22,833 nucleotides of DNA from a virus (IMGVR_UViG_3300028837_001613:1-22833); one strand, 5' to 3'. Shown: positions 1 to 8,024, numbered from the stretch's first letter. Notes: generated by a model not told the origin, from the sequence alone. Numbers and translations: made by a program.

Positions 1-558
1 CCAGATTGGTTAGAGGTTGAAGGAACCATCGGGAAGACCGTCAACTTCACGGTCTACAAAAGTGATGGAGTAACCGTTGAGGACCTCTCTTCCTACGACG
101 AGACCGGAATCCAGCTGAAGGTATGGGAGAACGACGGCACGACCCTGAAGTTCGAGACGGATATGGCATACGTGACGGATGGCACGGATGGGCGTCTCAA
201 GGCGTATATTGGTCCAGGCGACATCGCCGTAGGCGACGAGAGATCCTACTTCTTTACCATTGAACTGACACTTGCAGAAGCATCTACAACCACTGGCGTG
301 GGAACGGATACGATATTTGAGACCAACTTGGATGAGGCAAACGACTTCTGGAATGGTTTCACAATCACATTCACCGGAGGCGCACTCACCGGGGAGTTCA
401 AGGTCATAACCGACTATGCTCTGACTAATGGACAAGTCACGGTAGCCTCGGCATTCACCGGAGTCCCTGGAGCAGGAGACTCTTTCACAGTCACACCGCC
501 AATAACCATCCCAACTGTCCGGGGGACTTTGTTGATCACTCAGGGAGCCCCAGCTTAG
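1..558 (+). CDS. Phage structural protein with BppU-N-like Ig domain (5' truncated)
   Basis: The frame is open from position 1, so the gene begins left of the window; 185 codons are visible. Residues 1-95 have the alternating beta-strand pattern of BppU N-terminal-like phage domains (a V-F-V-Y-x-S-D-G strand, then a 'dLssYdetgiqlkvwendG' stretch). Residues about 98-166 form a separate module beginning GVGTDTIFET, and a final strand (RGTLLITQG) follows it, as if the module were inserted near the end of the Ig-like domain. The same module recurs in the tail-tube gene at 1849. The gene sits immediately before the head-closure gene, so it is a virion component, perhaps a capsid decoration or connector protein. 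The family assignment is by eye and the exact role is unknown. Confidence 0.6.
   Translation, partial: PDWLEVEGTIGKTVNFTVYKSDGVTVEDLSSYDETGIQLKVWENDGTTLKFETDMAYVTDGTDGRLKAYIGPGDIAVGDERSYFFTIELTLAEASTTTGVGTDTIFETNLDEANDFWNGFTITFTGGALTGEFKVITDYALTNGQVTVASAFTGVPGAGDSFTVTPPITIPTVRGTLLITQGAPA
292..498 (+). repeat. Inserted phage surface module, copy 1
   Basis: This segment encodes about 69 residues running from a GVGTDTIFET motif through FTGG, GE and AFTG to a final GDSFTV strand. The segment at 2026-2232 encodes the same module, with roughly half the residues identical and no large gaps. Similar modules are scattered through tailed-phage structural proteins, from general knowledge. It interrupts the Ig-like domain of the truncated first gene. 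Confidence 0.7.
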
Positions 559-569
559 GAGGTCTCAGG

Positions 570-917
570 ATGGCTTGGATAGCGCCTATGGTAAAGAGAA
601 CAGGTGAAAACGTCGCCATCTACCGTGAGACCGAGGGCGCAGTGGGATCCTATGGTGATCCTGCCTCAAATTGGTCGGTTGTGGCTACAGAGAAGATGCT
701 CATAACGAGACCCCGTGCGAACGCAGTGGACAGCATCGCCGGACGCATCGACAAGTCGGAGTACGTGGCATATCTGCTGCCCGCCACGGTGGCTAGATCC
801 CACGACTATCTACTACTCGACACCGTGAAGTATGAGATCATAAACATCGACACATTCAAGAAGCGGGGCACGAACTTCGGTCACGTGGCCCAGCTAAAGA
901 AGATGGATGTTGGCTAA
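570..917 (+). CDS. Head closure (head-tail adaptor) protein
   Basis: This 115-residue protein has the size and pattern of phage head-closure proteins: an N-terminal 'R-T-G-E-N-V-A-I-Y-R' strand, a central 'ekmLiTRPra' segment and a C-terminal 'yllldtVKYEIINID' strand pair. Such proteins form a ring under the portal and adaptor that seals the filled capsid and docks the tail. The ATG at 570 follows a strong AGGAGGT site (557-563). The stop at 915-917 overlaps the next start by one base, so the two genes are translationally coupled. Position before the tail terminator and tail tube agrees with standard siphovirus gene order. The family call rests on size, pattern and synteny, not on a conserved catalytic residue. 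Confidence 0.6.
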   Translation: MAWIAPMVKRTGENVAIYRETEGAVGSYGDPASNWSVVATEKMLITRPRANAVDSIAGRIDKSEYVAYLLPATVARSHDYLLLDTVKYEIINIDTFKKRGTNFGHVAQLKKMDVG

Positions 918-1357
918 TGGAAGATCCACTGACAAACCTTTACACCTGCCTGAAGAATGGTTGGGGAGGCGCCATAGTCCCCGCTGAGGCTGACATCCGT
1001 TTCTCAACAGGGTGGTACGACAAGAACATTGGTACGCCCCAGATCACGATCACTGAGCTGGCGACGGTGGACCGCCCGCTTGACCTTGGCTATGGCACCG
1101 TGAGGGTGGACGTAGTCATCCAGATAGACATCTGGGTCACCATCTCACGCGCAACAGGAGCAGGTCCACAGTTGGCGAAGGAGTACAAGTGGGCGATGAG
1201 GCAGGAAGTGAAACGCATACTCAAGGCGAACCTCACTGGACTCACCGACATCGACCTCTTGATACTGAACGACACCGGGAGATCCCTTGACGAGCCAGAT
1301 GCGACCCCCCCACTGCTACGGTTCTCACAGATGGTGGGCGTAATCTACGGCATCTAA
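917..1357 (+). CDS. Tail terminator / tail completion protein
   Basis: This 146-residue protein starts with the last base of the preceding stop codon. Its layout fits tail-terminator proteins, which cap the tail tube and join it to the head: an N-terminal helix (DPLTNLYTCLKNGW), a central pair of strands (GTVRVDVVIQIDIWVTIS), a helix (LAKEYKWAMRQEVKRIL) and a C-terminal strand (LLRFSQMVGVIYGI). It lies between the head-closure gene and two tail-tube genes, which is the expected place. No motif is diagnostic on its own, so the assignment leans on size, fold pattern and synteny. Confidence 0.6.
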   Translation: MEDPLTNLYTCLKNGWGGAIVPAEADIRFSTGWYDKNIGTPQITITELATVDRPLDLGYGTVRVDVVIQIDIWVTISRATGAGPQLAKEYKWAMRQEVKRILKANLTGLTDIDLLILNDTGRSLDEPDATPPLLRFSQMVGVIYGI

Positions 1358-1407
1358 CCTTTTAATAGGGCGTGAGAATTATAAGGTAGTAAGGAGAAGA
1401 TTAAATC
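1358..1407 (+). promoter_or_regulatory. Possible tail-module promoter and ribosome-binding site
   Basis: This 50-nt gap is the only sizeable break between the genes at 570 and 3281. It contains a TATA-like CTTTTAATA (about 1359-1367) and, 25-35 nt further on, AAGGAG (1391-1396) before the ATG at 1408. It could give the very abundant tail-tube protein its own transcript. The box is not a strong archaeal consensus, so the promoter call is tentative; the ribosome-binding site is clear. Confidence 0.35.
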
Positions 1408-1833
1408 ATGTCATATCATGGCACGCAGTGTAAGGTAGCCGTGGATGTGGACAATGGCGTGGCATTCACAGATTGGCTGGCAACTGACAAGGTGCAGAGC
1501 GTGGGTTTTGACTTCGCAGGAAACCTTGAAGATGTCTACATGCTCGGTGATAGGGATCCTCAGGAGATAAAGGAAGGCACAATCGCCATCTCAGGAACCA
1601 TTGAACGGATCTTCGGGACAGCGGACTTCAGTGCCTCTACAACCACGTTCTGCGGTATGGCGACTGATAGCCCACTTGACGAGTTCTGGGTAGCCCTCTT
1701 CCCCGAGGGAGATGCAGCGCCTAAGATTCTGATAAGCAATGTCAAGTTCGGCGGGTACAGCCTGAACGTAGACATAGGCGGAGTAGTGACGGAGTCAGTT
1801 ACCTTCCATGGTCTGGCGATAGCGGTCACGTAG
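1408..1833 (+). CDS. Tail tube protein A (short paralogue)
   Basis: This 141-residue protein begins MSYHG and contains the segment LEDVYMLGDRDPQEIKEG, followed by a strand (ISGTIERIF) and a C-terminal block 'LISNVKFGGYSLNVDIGG' with a final strand. The same blocks occur in the next gene. The pattern suits siphovirus and myovirus tail-tube (major tail) proteins, whose subunits stack as rings around the DNA channel. Place in the operon, after the tail terminator and before the chaperone and tape measure, agrees. The AAGGAG site at 1391 lies 11 nt before the ATG. The duplication leaves open which copy makes the main tube. Confidence 0.65.
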   Translation: MSYHGTQCKVAVDVDNGVAFTDWLATDKVQSVGFDFAGNLEDVYMLGDRDPQEIKEGTIAISGTIERIFGTADFSASTTTFCGMATDSPLDEFWVALFPEGDAAPKILISNVKFGGYSLNVDIGGVVTESVTFHGLAIAVT

Positions 1834-1848
1834 GCTGAGGTGAACTGA

Positions 1849-2763
1849 ATGTCATACCACGGTGCGACTGTGAAGCTCGTAATAGAGCGGCTTCTAGCTG
1901 AGACTATGATTCAGAAGGAACACCTTGGCATCCTCAGCGGCGGTGCAGTCGATCAGGATTTCTACACGAAGAACTTCCCCATAACACACGACGCAGGTGA
2001 GGCGGGCGGAGTAACTGGCCTAGCATCTGGTGTCGGAACAGACACGATATTTGAAACCGACCTTACTGCGGCAAACGGATATTACGATGGCATGACGATC
2101 CGTTTCACAGGGGGAGGCAACGCCGGTGAGATGCGGGTCATAAGCTCCTATCTCCAAGCGAGCGGAGAGATTACAGCATCTGCAGCTTTCACGGGAGCCC
2201 CCGCCCTCAATGACGCTTTCATCATCGAACCCTCAGTGAACGTTTACTCAGACGAAGGCACACCAGGCTCATGGACAGAATACCTTGAGGACGGAACAGA
2301 CTACACTATAGCTGGCTTAACAGGACTGGTGAAGATCCTAGCCGCAGAGAACCAAGCAGGTAACGCTGGCGAATCTATTAGCGTCGACTACTACACCATG
2401 GCCGAGGTCGGTCTGGGCCAGAGTGCGTCCATAGACTTCGGGGGCAGCCTAGAGGATGTCTACACACTTGGCAGCCGAGACCCTCAGGAGATCAAGGAGG
2501 GACAGAAATCCATCAGCGGCACCATCGATCAGCTATACTGTAGCCGGGACCTCATCGGGAAGTTCCTCGGCGAGAGCGACTTCTATGAAAGGCTGACAGA
2601 CTTCAGCTTCTACCTGTATCCCAACGGCGAGGTAGGAGGCCAACCGGAGATAAAGCTGTCAAATGTCAAGTTCGGAGGCGGAAGTATCAGCGTCGACATC
2701 GGGGGGATCATGGCGGCTAACGTGACTTTCAAGGGTCTCGTGATAGCGGTCGGCACGGTCTAG
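1849..2763 (+). CDS. Tail tube protein B (long paralogue with inserted domains)
   Basis: This 304-residue protein starts MSYHG like its neighbour. Its residues about 190-302 align with nearly the whole of protein A: LEDVYTLGSRDPQEIKEG, ISGTIDQLY, IKLSNVKFGGGSISVDIGG and a final V-T-F-K-G-L-V-I-A-V strand. Between the shared N-terminus and this core lie about 150 extra residues. They include a module at residues about 60-128 beginning GVGTDTIFET, also present in the gene at the left edge of the window, then a linker with 'sWteyledGtDYtia'. It may be a minor or decorated tube subunit, or a cap ring. The start lies 15 nt after the previous stop, with GAGGTGA just upstream. Confidence 0.65.
   Translation: MSYHGATVKLVIERLLAETMIQKEHLGILSGGAVDQDFYTKNFPITHDAGEAGGVTGLASGVGTDTIFETDLTAANGYYDGMTIRFTGGGNAGEMRVISSYLQASGEITASAAFTGAPALNDAFIIEPSVNVYSDEGTPGSWTEYLEDGTDYTIAGLTGLVKILAAENQAGNAGESISVDYYTMAEVGLGQSASIDFGGSLEDVYTLGSRDPQEIKEGQKSISGTIDQLYCSRDLIGKFLGESDFYERLTDFSFYLYPNGEVGGQPEIKLSNVKFGGGSISVDIGGIMAANVTFKGLVIAVGTV
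2026..2232 (+). repeat. Inserted phage surface module, copy 2
   Basis: This is the second copy of the module described at 292-498, here inside the long tail-tube paralogue. It keeps the GVGTDTIFET opening, FTGG, GE, the AFTG motif and the final D-x-F strand. The short tail-tube paralogue lacks it, so it was either inserted here or lost there. Confidence 0.7.
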
Positions 2764-2771
2764 GTGAGCCT

Positions 2772-3281
2772 ATGGCTGAGGTAACTGCGGAGGAGAGGGG
2801 AAAGGCTGTCAAAGACCGCGAAGAGTACAAAGAGGAGCTGAAGCATCAAGATGAAAGGAGAGAAGAGGCGTTGAAACGTGTCAGAGTAACACGGGAACGG
2901 GTTCTGAAGGGAACTGGGCTCAGAGAACAGGTCGACATACTTGAACTGGGCAAAGAGGAAGAGGAGAAAACCTTTTTCGTGATGCGTCCGCTGACAGACG
3001 GCGAGTTCGTCGAGGTGCAGAAAACTATCCTTGGGGATGTTTCCGCAAGTTCGATGGATAGGGATATGAAGGCAAAGGACCTCATTGATCGAGAACAGAA
3101 GGGCAAGTACCTAGCACTTACATATGCGCTCAGCATCGATAACGAGGAATGGACCATTGAAGAGATCGGTAAACTACCAACCGGCGTCCCAGACAAACTC
3201 TACAACCGATTGGCGGAGATCTCGGGTTTTCCTCGGCCAACCAAGCCGCTTTTCCCCAAGAAGGAAGAGCAGCCTGGTTGA
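2772..3281 (+). CDS. Tail assembly chaperone (upstream, G-like product)
   Basis: This 169-residue protein has a highly charged N-terminal third (residues 1-60, rich in E, K and R, probably helical). A domain typical of tail assembly chaperones follows: 'tFFVMRPLTDGEFVEVQ', then 'ALTYALSIDNEEWTIEEI' and a closing 'LYNRLAEISGF'. Such chaperones bind the tape measure and recruit tube subunits. In many siphoviruses the gene yields a longer product by -1 frameshifting near its end. Here T TTC CCC (3251-3257) lies in the zero frame ten codons before the stop, and the -1 frame is open through 3463. The start has an upstream AGGTGAGC site. Confidence 0.7.
   Translation: MAEVTAEERGKAVKDREEYKEELKHQDERREEALKRVRVTRERVLKGTGLREQVDILELGKEEEEKTFFVMRPLTDGEFVEVQKTILGDVSASSMDRDMKAKDLIDREQKGKYLALTYALSIDNEEWTIEEIGKLPTGVPDKLYNRLAEISGFPRPTKPLFPKKEEQPG
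3251..3257 (+). promoter_or_regulatory. Candidate -1 ribosomal frameshift site (T TTC CCC)
   Basis: The heptamer fits the X XXY YYZ rule with X=T, Y=C and Z=C, and is in register with the chaperone gene (codons TTC at 3252 and CCC at 3255). Slipping back one base lets both tRNAs re-pair on TTT and CCC. Reading then continues without a stop through 3257-3463 and fuses the second chaperone reading frame to the first. A purine-rich AAGAAGGAAGAG stretch follows at once. I did not identify a clear downstream pseudoknot. Confidence 0.6.
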
Positions 3282-3463
3282 GGGCCGAATGGCTGAGGAT
3301 CGAAGCCGAAATCAAAGCACTCCAGAGCAAGGACGGCGTCGAGTTCCACAACCTGCATCAACAGGGCTATCGCCTAGTCAATCTGATCTACGAGTTGACC
3401 CCTCTTCAAAGCTGGTTCATGGCCACCCTTCCAGGATACATTGCCCGCATCAAAAAGAGATAG
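3278..3463 (+). CDS. Tail assembly chaperone, second reading frame (T-like extension)
   Basis: This frame encodes a 61-residue segment ending 'LTPLQSWFMATLPGYIARIKKR'. It lies one base back from the chaperone frame and is open from the slippery heptamer at 3251, so the likely product is a fusion of the chaperone with about 70 extra residues. A separate start at TTG 3278, overlapping the chaperone stop, with GGAAGAG upstream, is the alternative. Short -1 extensions of this size are typical of the T domain that binds the tail-tube protein in lambda-like tails. Residue identity gives no independent family signal. Confidence 0.65.
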   Translation: MRAEWLRIEAEIKALQSKDGVEFHNLHQQGYRLVNLIYELTPLQSWFMATLPGYIARIKKR

Positions 3464-3472
3464 GGGATCACC

Positions 3473-3895
3473 ATGGCTACCGTTGAGGTCATAGGGGACG
3501 AACGCCTGATTGCAAGATTAATAAGAATGAAGGAAGCCCTGAACCCTGCGGCGGTTAAAAGTATTAGGCGAGTCGCCGAGGAGGTTCGGGATTACGCTAA
3601 GACGATCTGTCCCGTAGGAACACCAGAGTCCACTGGGATACCTGGCTACATTGGTGGGAGCTTGAAGAAAAGCGGTCGAGTCGGATCCTACGCCAGACCA
3701 GCGAAGCACGTGTTCAGTATCAGGGTCACCTTCGGCGGCTATATTACTAATCCCAATACCAAGCGGAAGGTCGACTACGCTAAGTACGTTCATGAAGGAA
3801 CAAGTAAAATGACTCCTAGACCATTTCTTCTCACATCCATCATGAAGCATCGTGAAAGCCTCGCTAAGGCCATAAAGGAGGAAATCAAAGAATGA
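3473..3895 (+). CDS. HK97 gp10-like virion protein
   Basis: This 140-residue protein matches the phage HK97-gp10 pattern: an N-terminal 'MATVEVIGDERLIARLIRM' segment, a helix with 'RRVAEEVRDYAKTICPVGTP', a 'GGSLKKSGRV' strand, then 'DYAKYVHEGTSKMTPRPFL' and a C-terminal helix with basic residues. Members usually lie between the head-closure and tail-terminator genes and act at the neck. Here the gene sits between the tail chaperone and the tape measure, outside its usual place. The ATG at 3473 follows a weak GGGGATCA site. The stop overlaps the tape-measure start in an ATGA junction. Confidence 0.7.
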   Translation: MATVEVIGDERLIARLIRMKEALNPAAVKSIRRVAEEVRDYAKTICPVGTPESTGIPGYIGGSLKKSGRVGSYARPAKHVFSIRVTFGGYITNPNTKRKVDYAKYVHEGTSKMTPRPFLLTSIMKHRESLAKAIKEEIKE

Positions 3896-6582
3896 GTGAA
3901 ACCTATAACCTCATCGCGGTTGTAAAAGCTAAAACCGAGGAAGCCCTTCGCAAGTTCAATGATTTCACCAAAGGCGTGAAAAGCGCCAAAGCGGAGCTAT
4001 CTGCCTTTGAGCAGGCAGGCCGGATAGCAGCCGGGGTACTCCTAAGGGATATGGTTCAAGGATTGACAGCCTCACTCACTGAGTCCATTAAACTCGGCGG
4101 CGCGATTGAGACTCTCAGAAACTCTTTTGAGGAGCTAACCAAATCACAAGGCGTCACGGATGCATCCCTTGATGAACTCAGGAAGGCCGTAAAGGGGACC
4201 GTCAGTGACATGGATCTTCTGACTGCGGCGAACACGGCTATGAGCTTCAGTATACCTTACGAGAAATTTGTGAAGTACGCCGAAGCCGCAGCTGTCGTGG
4301 GTCGCTCCGTTGGAATAGATGCCACACAAGCCATCAGTAACTTCACAATAGCATTAGGCAGGCTGAGTCCCCGGATACTGGACAACCTCGGCATACAACT
4401 ATCCCTTGAAGAGGCGAACAAGATATATGCTGAACGCCTCGGCGTAACTGTTGAGTCGCTCACAGAGGCAACGAGGGCCACGGCATACCATACCATAGCC
4501 ACTGAGAGATTGATGGAGCAGGCGGCCCTTCTGGCAGGGACAACATCGGAAGCCCAGATAGCCCAAGAGGGCTTCACCGCATCGATGAAGAATCTCCAAG
4601 CGGCAGTGGGTTCATTACTGACACCCCTTTCCGGTATCACGCCAATACTTAAGGGGACGATGCCTTTTTTCTCCATGTTCTCAGCGGTGTATATTCCAAG
4701 CCTGATAACACAATATGGGCTTCTTGGGACCGCTACGGCTGTCTGGGGGGGGATAACAGCAGCGGTATCTTCGTTAGTCACAACGAGCATTCTCGGCATC
4801 CCAATCCTCGGCTGGATAGCAGCGGTCATCCTAGCCATAAAGGGTCTCCAAATGGCTTGGCAGAAAAATTGGTTCGGCATCCGAGACATTGTGGATAATG
4901 TTGTAATTGCGATTTCGGATAAAATAGATTGGCTTATGGAAGGAATTGAGGTATTCGCTGAGGGTGTTAGCGAGGCATTAGAATGGCTTGGTCTCATGTG
5001 GGCAGTCGTTACAGGAACGGTTGAGGATCACCTCGCTAAGCAAAGAGATAGCTTGACTCAATCATTTGAGGAACAGGTTCAGATAATCAAGGACAATATG
5101 TCTGCCGCCCTTGATGAAGTGACATTAAAATATGGTGAAATGTTTGCAGCGGCAGAAGCTTCTCACTCTAAAGAAATAGATGAACATGCTCAGTTCTGGA
5201 TAGATCAACTCAACGAGCAAGCTGAGGGATTCGATAAGGCCGTTGAGGAGTACCAGAAGCACTACAACCAGATCCTGACCGACACAGAGAGCCATTATGG
5301 CGATCTACTTTCAGATACCAAAGACCATTACAGCGAAATTCTGTCCGAAACCACTCAGGGCTACGACGATCAACTATCCGAGACAAACACCTTCTATGAC
5401 GAGATGCTAGCTGAGCAAAGCGCATTCCTCATCGCCATAAGAGAGGGCCGCAGCCGTGACCTTGACGACCTCGAACTCAACTTCCTCCTCCAGAAACAGG
5501 CTCTAAACGATGCCCTTGAAGATCAGACACTGACCACTGAAGAATACGAGGAGAAAATAAGCAATCTGGAAGCGGCTTATCGTGATTCTCGGGAGGAGAT
5601 CCGAGATAACTACAGGATACAGGAACTTCAGGCCGAGGATGAGTTCAGAACAGAGGAGGAGCGCATCAACGCGGAGCGGGCGGCGGCGCTTGAGAAGATC
5701 GAAGAGGAGAAAACCAACGCAATTATCACAGTTGAGGAAGAGCTGAAGGCTGAGGTTGAGCGTATTGAACAAGAGAAGGCCGACGAGGTTCAGCGGATTA
5801 ATGAGCAACGGAAGACAGATCTTGAGGCAATCCAAGCCGACAAAGAAGCCTTAGAGGTAGCGCATGCCAATGAAATGCAGAAACTTGAAAGAGAGAAGGC
5901 CGTTGAGATCGCTGGAATAAGGGCACAGGCTGAACTCGACCTAATAAACGCCCAGAAACAATTTCATGCGGACCTCGAAAAGGCTGAGGAAGAGCATAAA
6001 ACCGCTAGCACTGGCATCTGGGGCAGCCTCATGGCCTCCCTGAATATGATAGTAAACACCGGCATCACAGGCATAAAAGCCGCCCTAGACAGTCTCAGCG
6101 CCGAGGCGAAGGCTGTGATAGCGGATGTAGCGAACAAGATTTCAGATGCATGGAACTCCGTTAAATCGTTCGCCAGCAATGTGGCGGATAAGATTGATAG
6201 TGTGCTTGACTCGGCTAGGGCGGCTTACCAGAGGGCTAAGGATCTTCTCGCAAAGGCGACGAGTAAAAAGGAGAAGGCAAAGGAAACTGAGAAAGAAGCC
6301 GAAAAGGCAGAGCCTGTGCCTCCACGTGGAGGCGGAGGAGCAGTAAGGCGTCAATTCGGTGGCAAAGATATTGTCCGCCGCCCGACATGGTTCCTCGCGG
6401 GTGAGGCGGGGCCGGAGTTGCATGAATGGACGCCGCTCTCCAAAATAGATTCCTCTCGTGATCAGGGGGGTCGCAAGCTAGTCATCAATGGCCCTCTGGT
6501 CGTTATCGAGGGTAGTGCGGATCCGAAGACCGCTCGGCTTGCAGCTGACCTTATAATGCAGGAGCTGAGAAAGATTGCTTAA
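3892..6582 (+). CDS. Tape measure protein
   Basis: At 896 residues this is the longest protein in the window. Residues 1-240 are helical with 'RIAAGVLLRDMVQG' and 'TANTAMSFSIPYEKFVKYAEAAA'-type repeats common in tape measures. Residues about 240-320 are hydrophobic and contain one or two likely membrane-spanning segments (ILGIPILGWIAAVILAI). Residues about 375-705 form a very long coiled coil rich in E, K and Q. After a charged linker comes RRPTWFLAGEAGPELHEW (residues 829-846), the C-terminal signature seen in many tape measures. The protein sets tail length and may help DNA cross the membrane; at 1.5 angstrom per residue the tail would be about 130 nm. It is coupled to the gene before it (ATGA) and overlaps the next by 8 nt. 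Confidence 0.9.
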   Translation: MSETYNLIAVVKAKTEEALRKFNDFTKGVKSAKAELSAFEQAGRIAAGVLLRDMVQGLTASLTESIKLGGAIETLRNSFEELTKSQGVTDASLDELRKAVKGTVSDMDLLTAANTAMSFSIPYEKFVKYAEAAAVVGRSVGIDATQAISNFTIALGRLSPRILDNLGIQLSLEEANKIYAERLGVTVESLTEATRATAYHTIATERLMEQAALLAGTTSEAQIAQEGFTASMKNLQAAVGSLLTPLSGITPILKGTMPFFSMFSAVYIPSLITQYGLLGTATAVWGGITAAVSSLVTTSILGIPILGWIAAVILAIKGLQMAWQKNWFGIRDIVDNVVIAISDKIDWLMEGIEVFAEGVSEALEWLGLMWAVVTGTVEDHLAKQRDSLTQSFEEQVQIIKDNMSAALDEVTLKYGEMFAAAEASHSKEIDEHAQFWIDQLNEQAEGFDKAVEEYQKHYNQILTDTESHYGDLLSDTKDHYSEILSETTQGYDDQLSETNTFYDEMLAEQSAFLIAIREGRSRDLDDLELNFLLQKQALNDALEDQTLTTEEYEEKISNLEAAYRDSREEIRDNYRIQELQAEDEFRTEEERINAERAAALEKIEEEKTNAIITVEEELKAEVERIEQEKADEVQRINEQRKTDLEAIQADKEALEVAHANEMQKLEREKAVEIAGIRAQAELDLINAQKQFHADLEKAEEEHKTASTGIWGSLMASLNMIVNTGITGIKAALDSLSAEAKAVIADVANKISDAWNSVKSFASNVADKIDSVLDSARAAYQRAKDLLAKATSKKEKAKETEKEAEKAEPVPPRGGGGAVRRQFGGKDIVRRPTWFLAGEAGPELHEWTPLSKIDSSRDQGGRKLVINGPLVVIEGSADPKTARLAADLIMQELRKIA

Positions 6583-8023
6583 TGTCAAGGTCGTGGTAAC
6601 TGATCTCGCTACTGTCGATCACACGATTTCGCCGTCAACGTTTGGCTCCGGTAACGCCCTTAAGGTGAGGTTGACCCATGAGGCGGCTGATGATTTCACC
6701 TTTAACATTGAAGACTCCGATGGGACGATAAGAACGTGGCTAGAACCCGGTTGCACCATAAAAATCTACATTGACACCCTCGCTGTGCCCACAACCCTCG
6801 TGTTTTATGGTATGATCGAGAGTGTGCGGGCGACCCAGCTGGGCGAAGACAAGGTAATCGTACAGGCCCGAGGTCGAGAACTTTTTCACATCATCATCCT
6901 GAATCGGATCGTCACCGAAACATACCTAGACACTGAGGTAAGCGTGATCGTCCAAGACCTAATGGAGAAGTACGCTCCCGATGTAGACCGGGTGACCCAT
7001 GTGAACGTGACCACAACCACGCTTGATGACATCCGCTTTCCATACCGTAGTCTCAAACTCTGCCTTGACGAGCTGGCCAGGCTAAGCGACTTCACGTATT
7101 ACGGTGATCCTACACTGAAGCTTCACTGGATTTTAAAGGAAACAGAAGACAGTGGGCTGATCTATACCCAGAATGACTTGGAGGCCCCTCCTGAATTGCT
7201 GAACACGATATTCCCCCTCGCAAACCGGGTCTATGTCATCGGCGGGGAATACATGCAGGTTGACCAAGAGCAGACTACCACGGCAGCGGCACTGCTCACG
7301 AAGGACAAATGGTACGCCCAGAGCTTCACCCCAGAACAGGCAAACCTAGACCAGATCAGCCTATTCCTAAAGAGGATTTTACTTCCCCCCGACCTAGTCT
7401 GCGAAATCCGGACTGATGATCCCGGAAACGGCCCAGATGAGAAAATGGCATCCGTCATATATGATCTGGACTTCATAGGGGTCGTGGCATCGTGGCGACC
7501 CATCTACGTGGGAACCAGGCTCCTGATTGGAGAGAAATACTGGATCGTCGTGCAGAAGACGGGCGACGCAGCTAATCACTACGAGTGGTCTCACGACAAT
7601 GATACCCTGGGGGAGTATGCGGACAGCAACGATGGCGTAACCTGGGTGGTAAACGATGGTGGTGACCTCCAGTTTGCCTTCAAGACGCACTATGAGGTTC
7701 CCATACTTGGGACAGCGGCTGACTATGCCTCTAAGGATAAATATCTATGGCGTGAAATTGTACTTGAGGACGCCGGTATAATGGACAGAACCCTCGCACG
7801 ACAAATGGCTAAAGCCAAACTTGAGGAACTGCAAGCCCTCAGTGAGGAACTTAGCAACACGACTGTAGTGGACCCCGTGGCTATTCCCGACCGAGGCAAG
7901 CTCGTCACGATAACGCTTCCAAAGCTCGGCCTAGCCGCCGAACAGTATGTCGTGAAGGAGGCGGAGCTGAACTTTATCAGCGGCGAAGTGGGGACGAAGA
8001 GATTGATTCTGAGAGTGAGGTAG
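6575..8023 (+). CDS. Tail hub / baseplate protein (gpD/gp27-like)
   Basis: This 482-residue protein has the order of tail hub proteins. It has an N-terminal beta domain with 'FYGMIESVRATQLGEDKVIVQARGRE'-type strands (residues 75-105), a helical segment 'VIVQDLMEKYAPDV' and the hub hallmark 'LKLCLDELARLSDFTYYGDP' (about 160-180). A C-terminal hub part follows with 'AKAKLEELQALSEELSNTTV' and a final strand. Residues about 230-370 look like an inserted beta-sandwich with 'YAQSFTPEQANLDQISLFL' and 'LLIGEKYWIVVQ', a pattern seen in surface or sugar-binding-like domains. The TTG start at 6575 has GGAG at 6561-6564; no better in-frame start is near. The protein would cap the tail tip and hold the fibres. 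Lack of a sheath gene fits a siphovirus. Confidence 0.7.
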   Translation: MLNVKVVVTDLATVDHTISPSTFGSGNALKVRLTHEAADDFTFNIEDSDGTIRTWLEPGCTIKIYIDTLAVPTTLVFYGMIESVRATQLGEDKVIVQARGRELFHIIILNRIVTETYLDTEVSVIVQDLMEKYAPDVDRVTHVNVTTTTLDDIRFPYRSLKLCLDELARLSDFTYYGDPTLKLHWILKETEDSGLIYTQNDLEAPPELLNTIFPLANRVYVIGGEYMQVDQEQTTTAAALLTKDKWYAQSFTPEQANLDQISLFLKRILLPPDLVCEIRTDDPGNGPDEKMASVIYDLDFIGVVASWRPIYVGTRLLIGEKYWIVVQKTGDAANHYEWSHDNDTLGEYADSNDGVTWVVNDGGDLQFAFKTHYEVPILGTAADYASKDKYLWREIVLEDAGIMDRTLARQMAKAKLEELQALSEELSNTTVVDPVAIPDRGKLVTITLPKLGLAAEQYVVKEAELNFISGEVGTKRLILRVR

Positions 8024-8024
8024 G

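Noticed and set aside
4257-4997. Long minus-strand reading frame (246 codons)
   Set aside because: It lies opposite the tape-measure gene, has no ribosome-binding site or plausible protein pattern, and is an antisense shadow.
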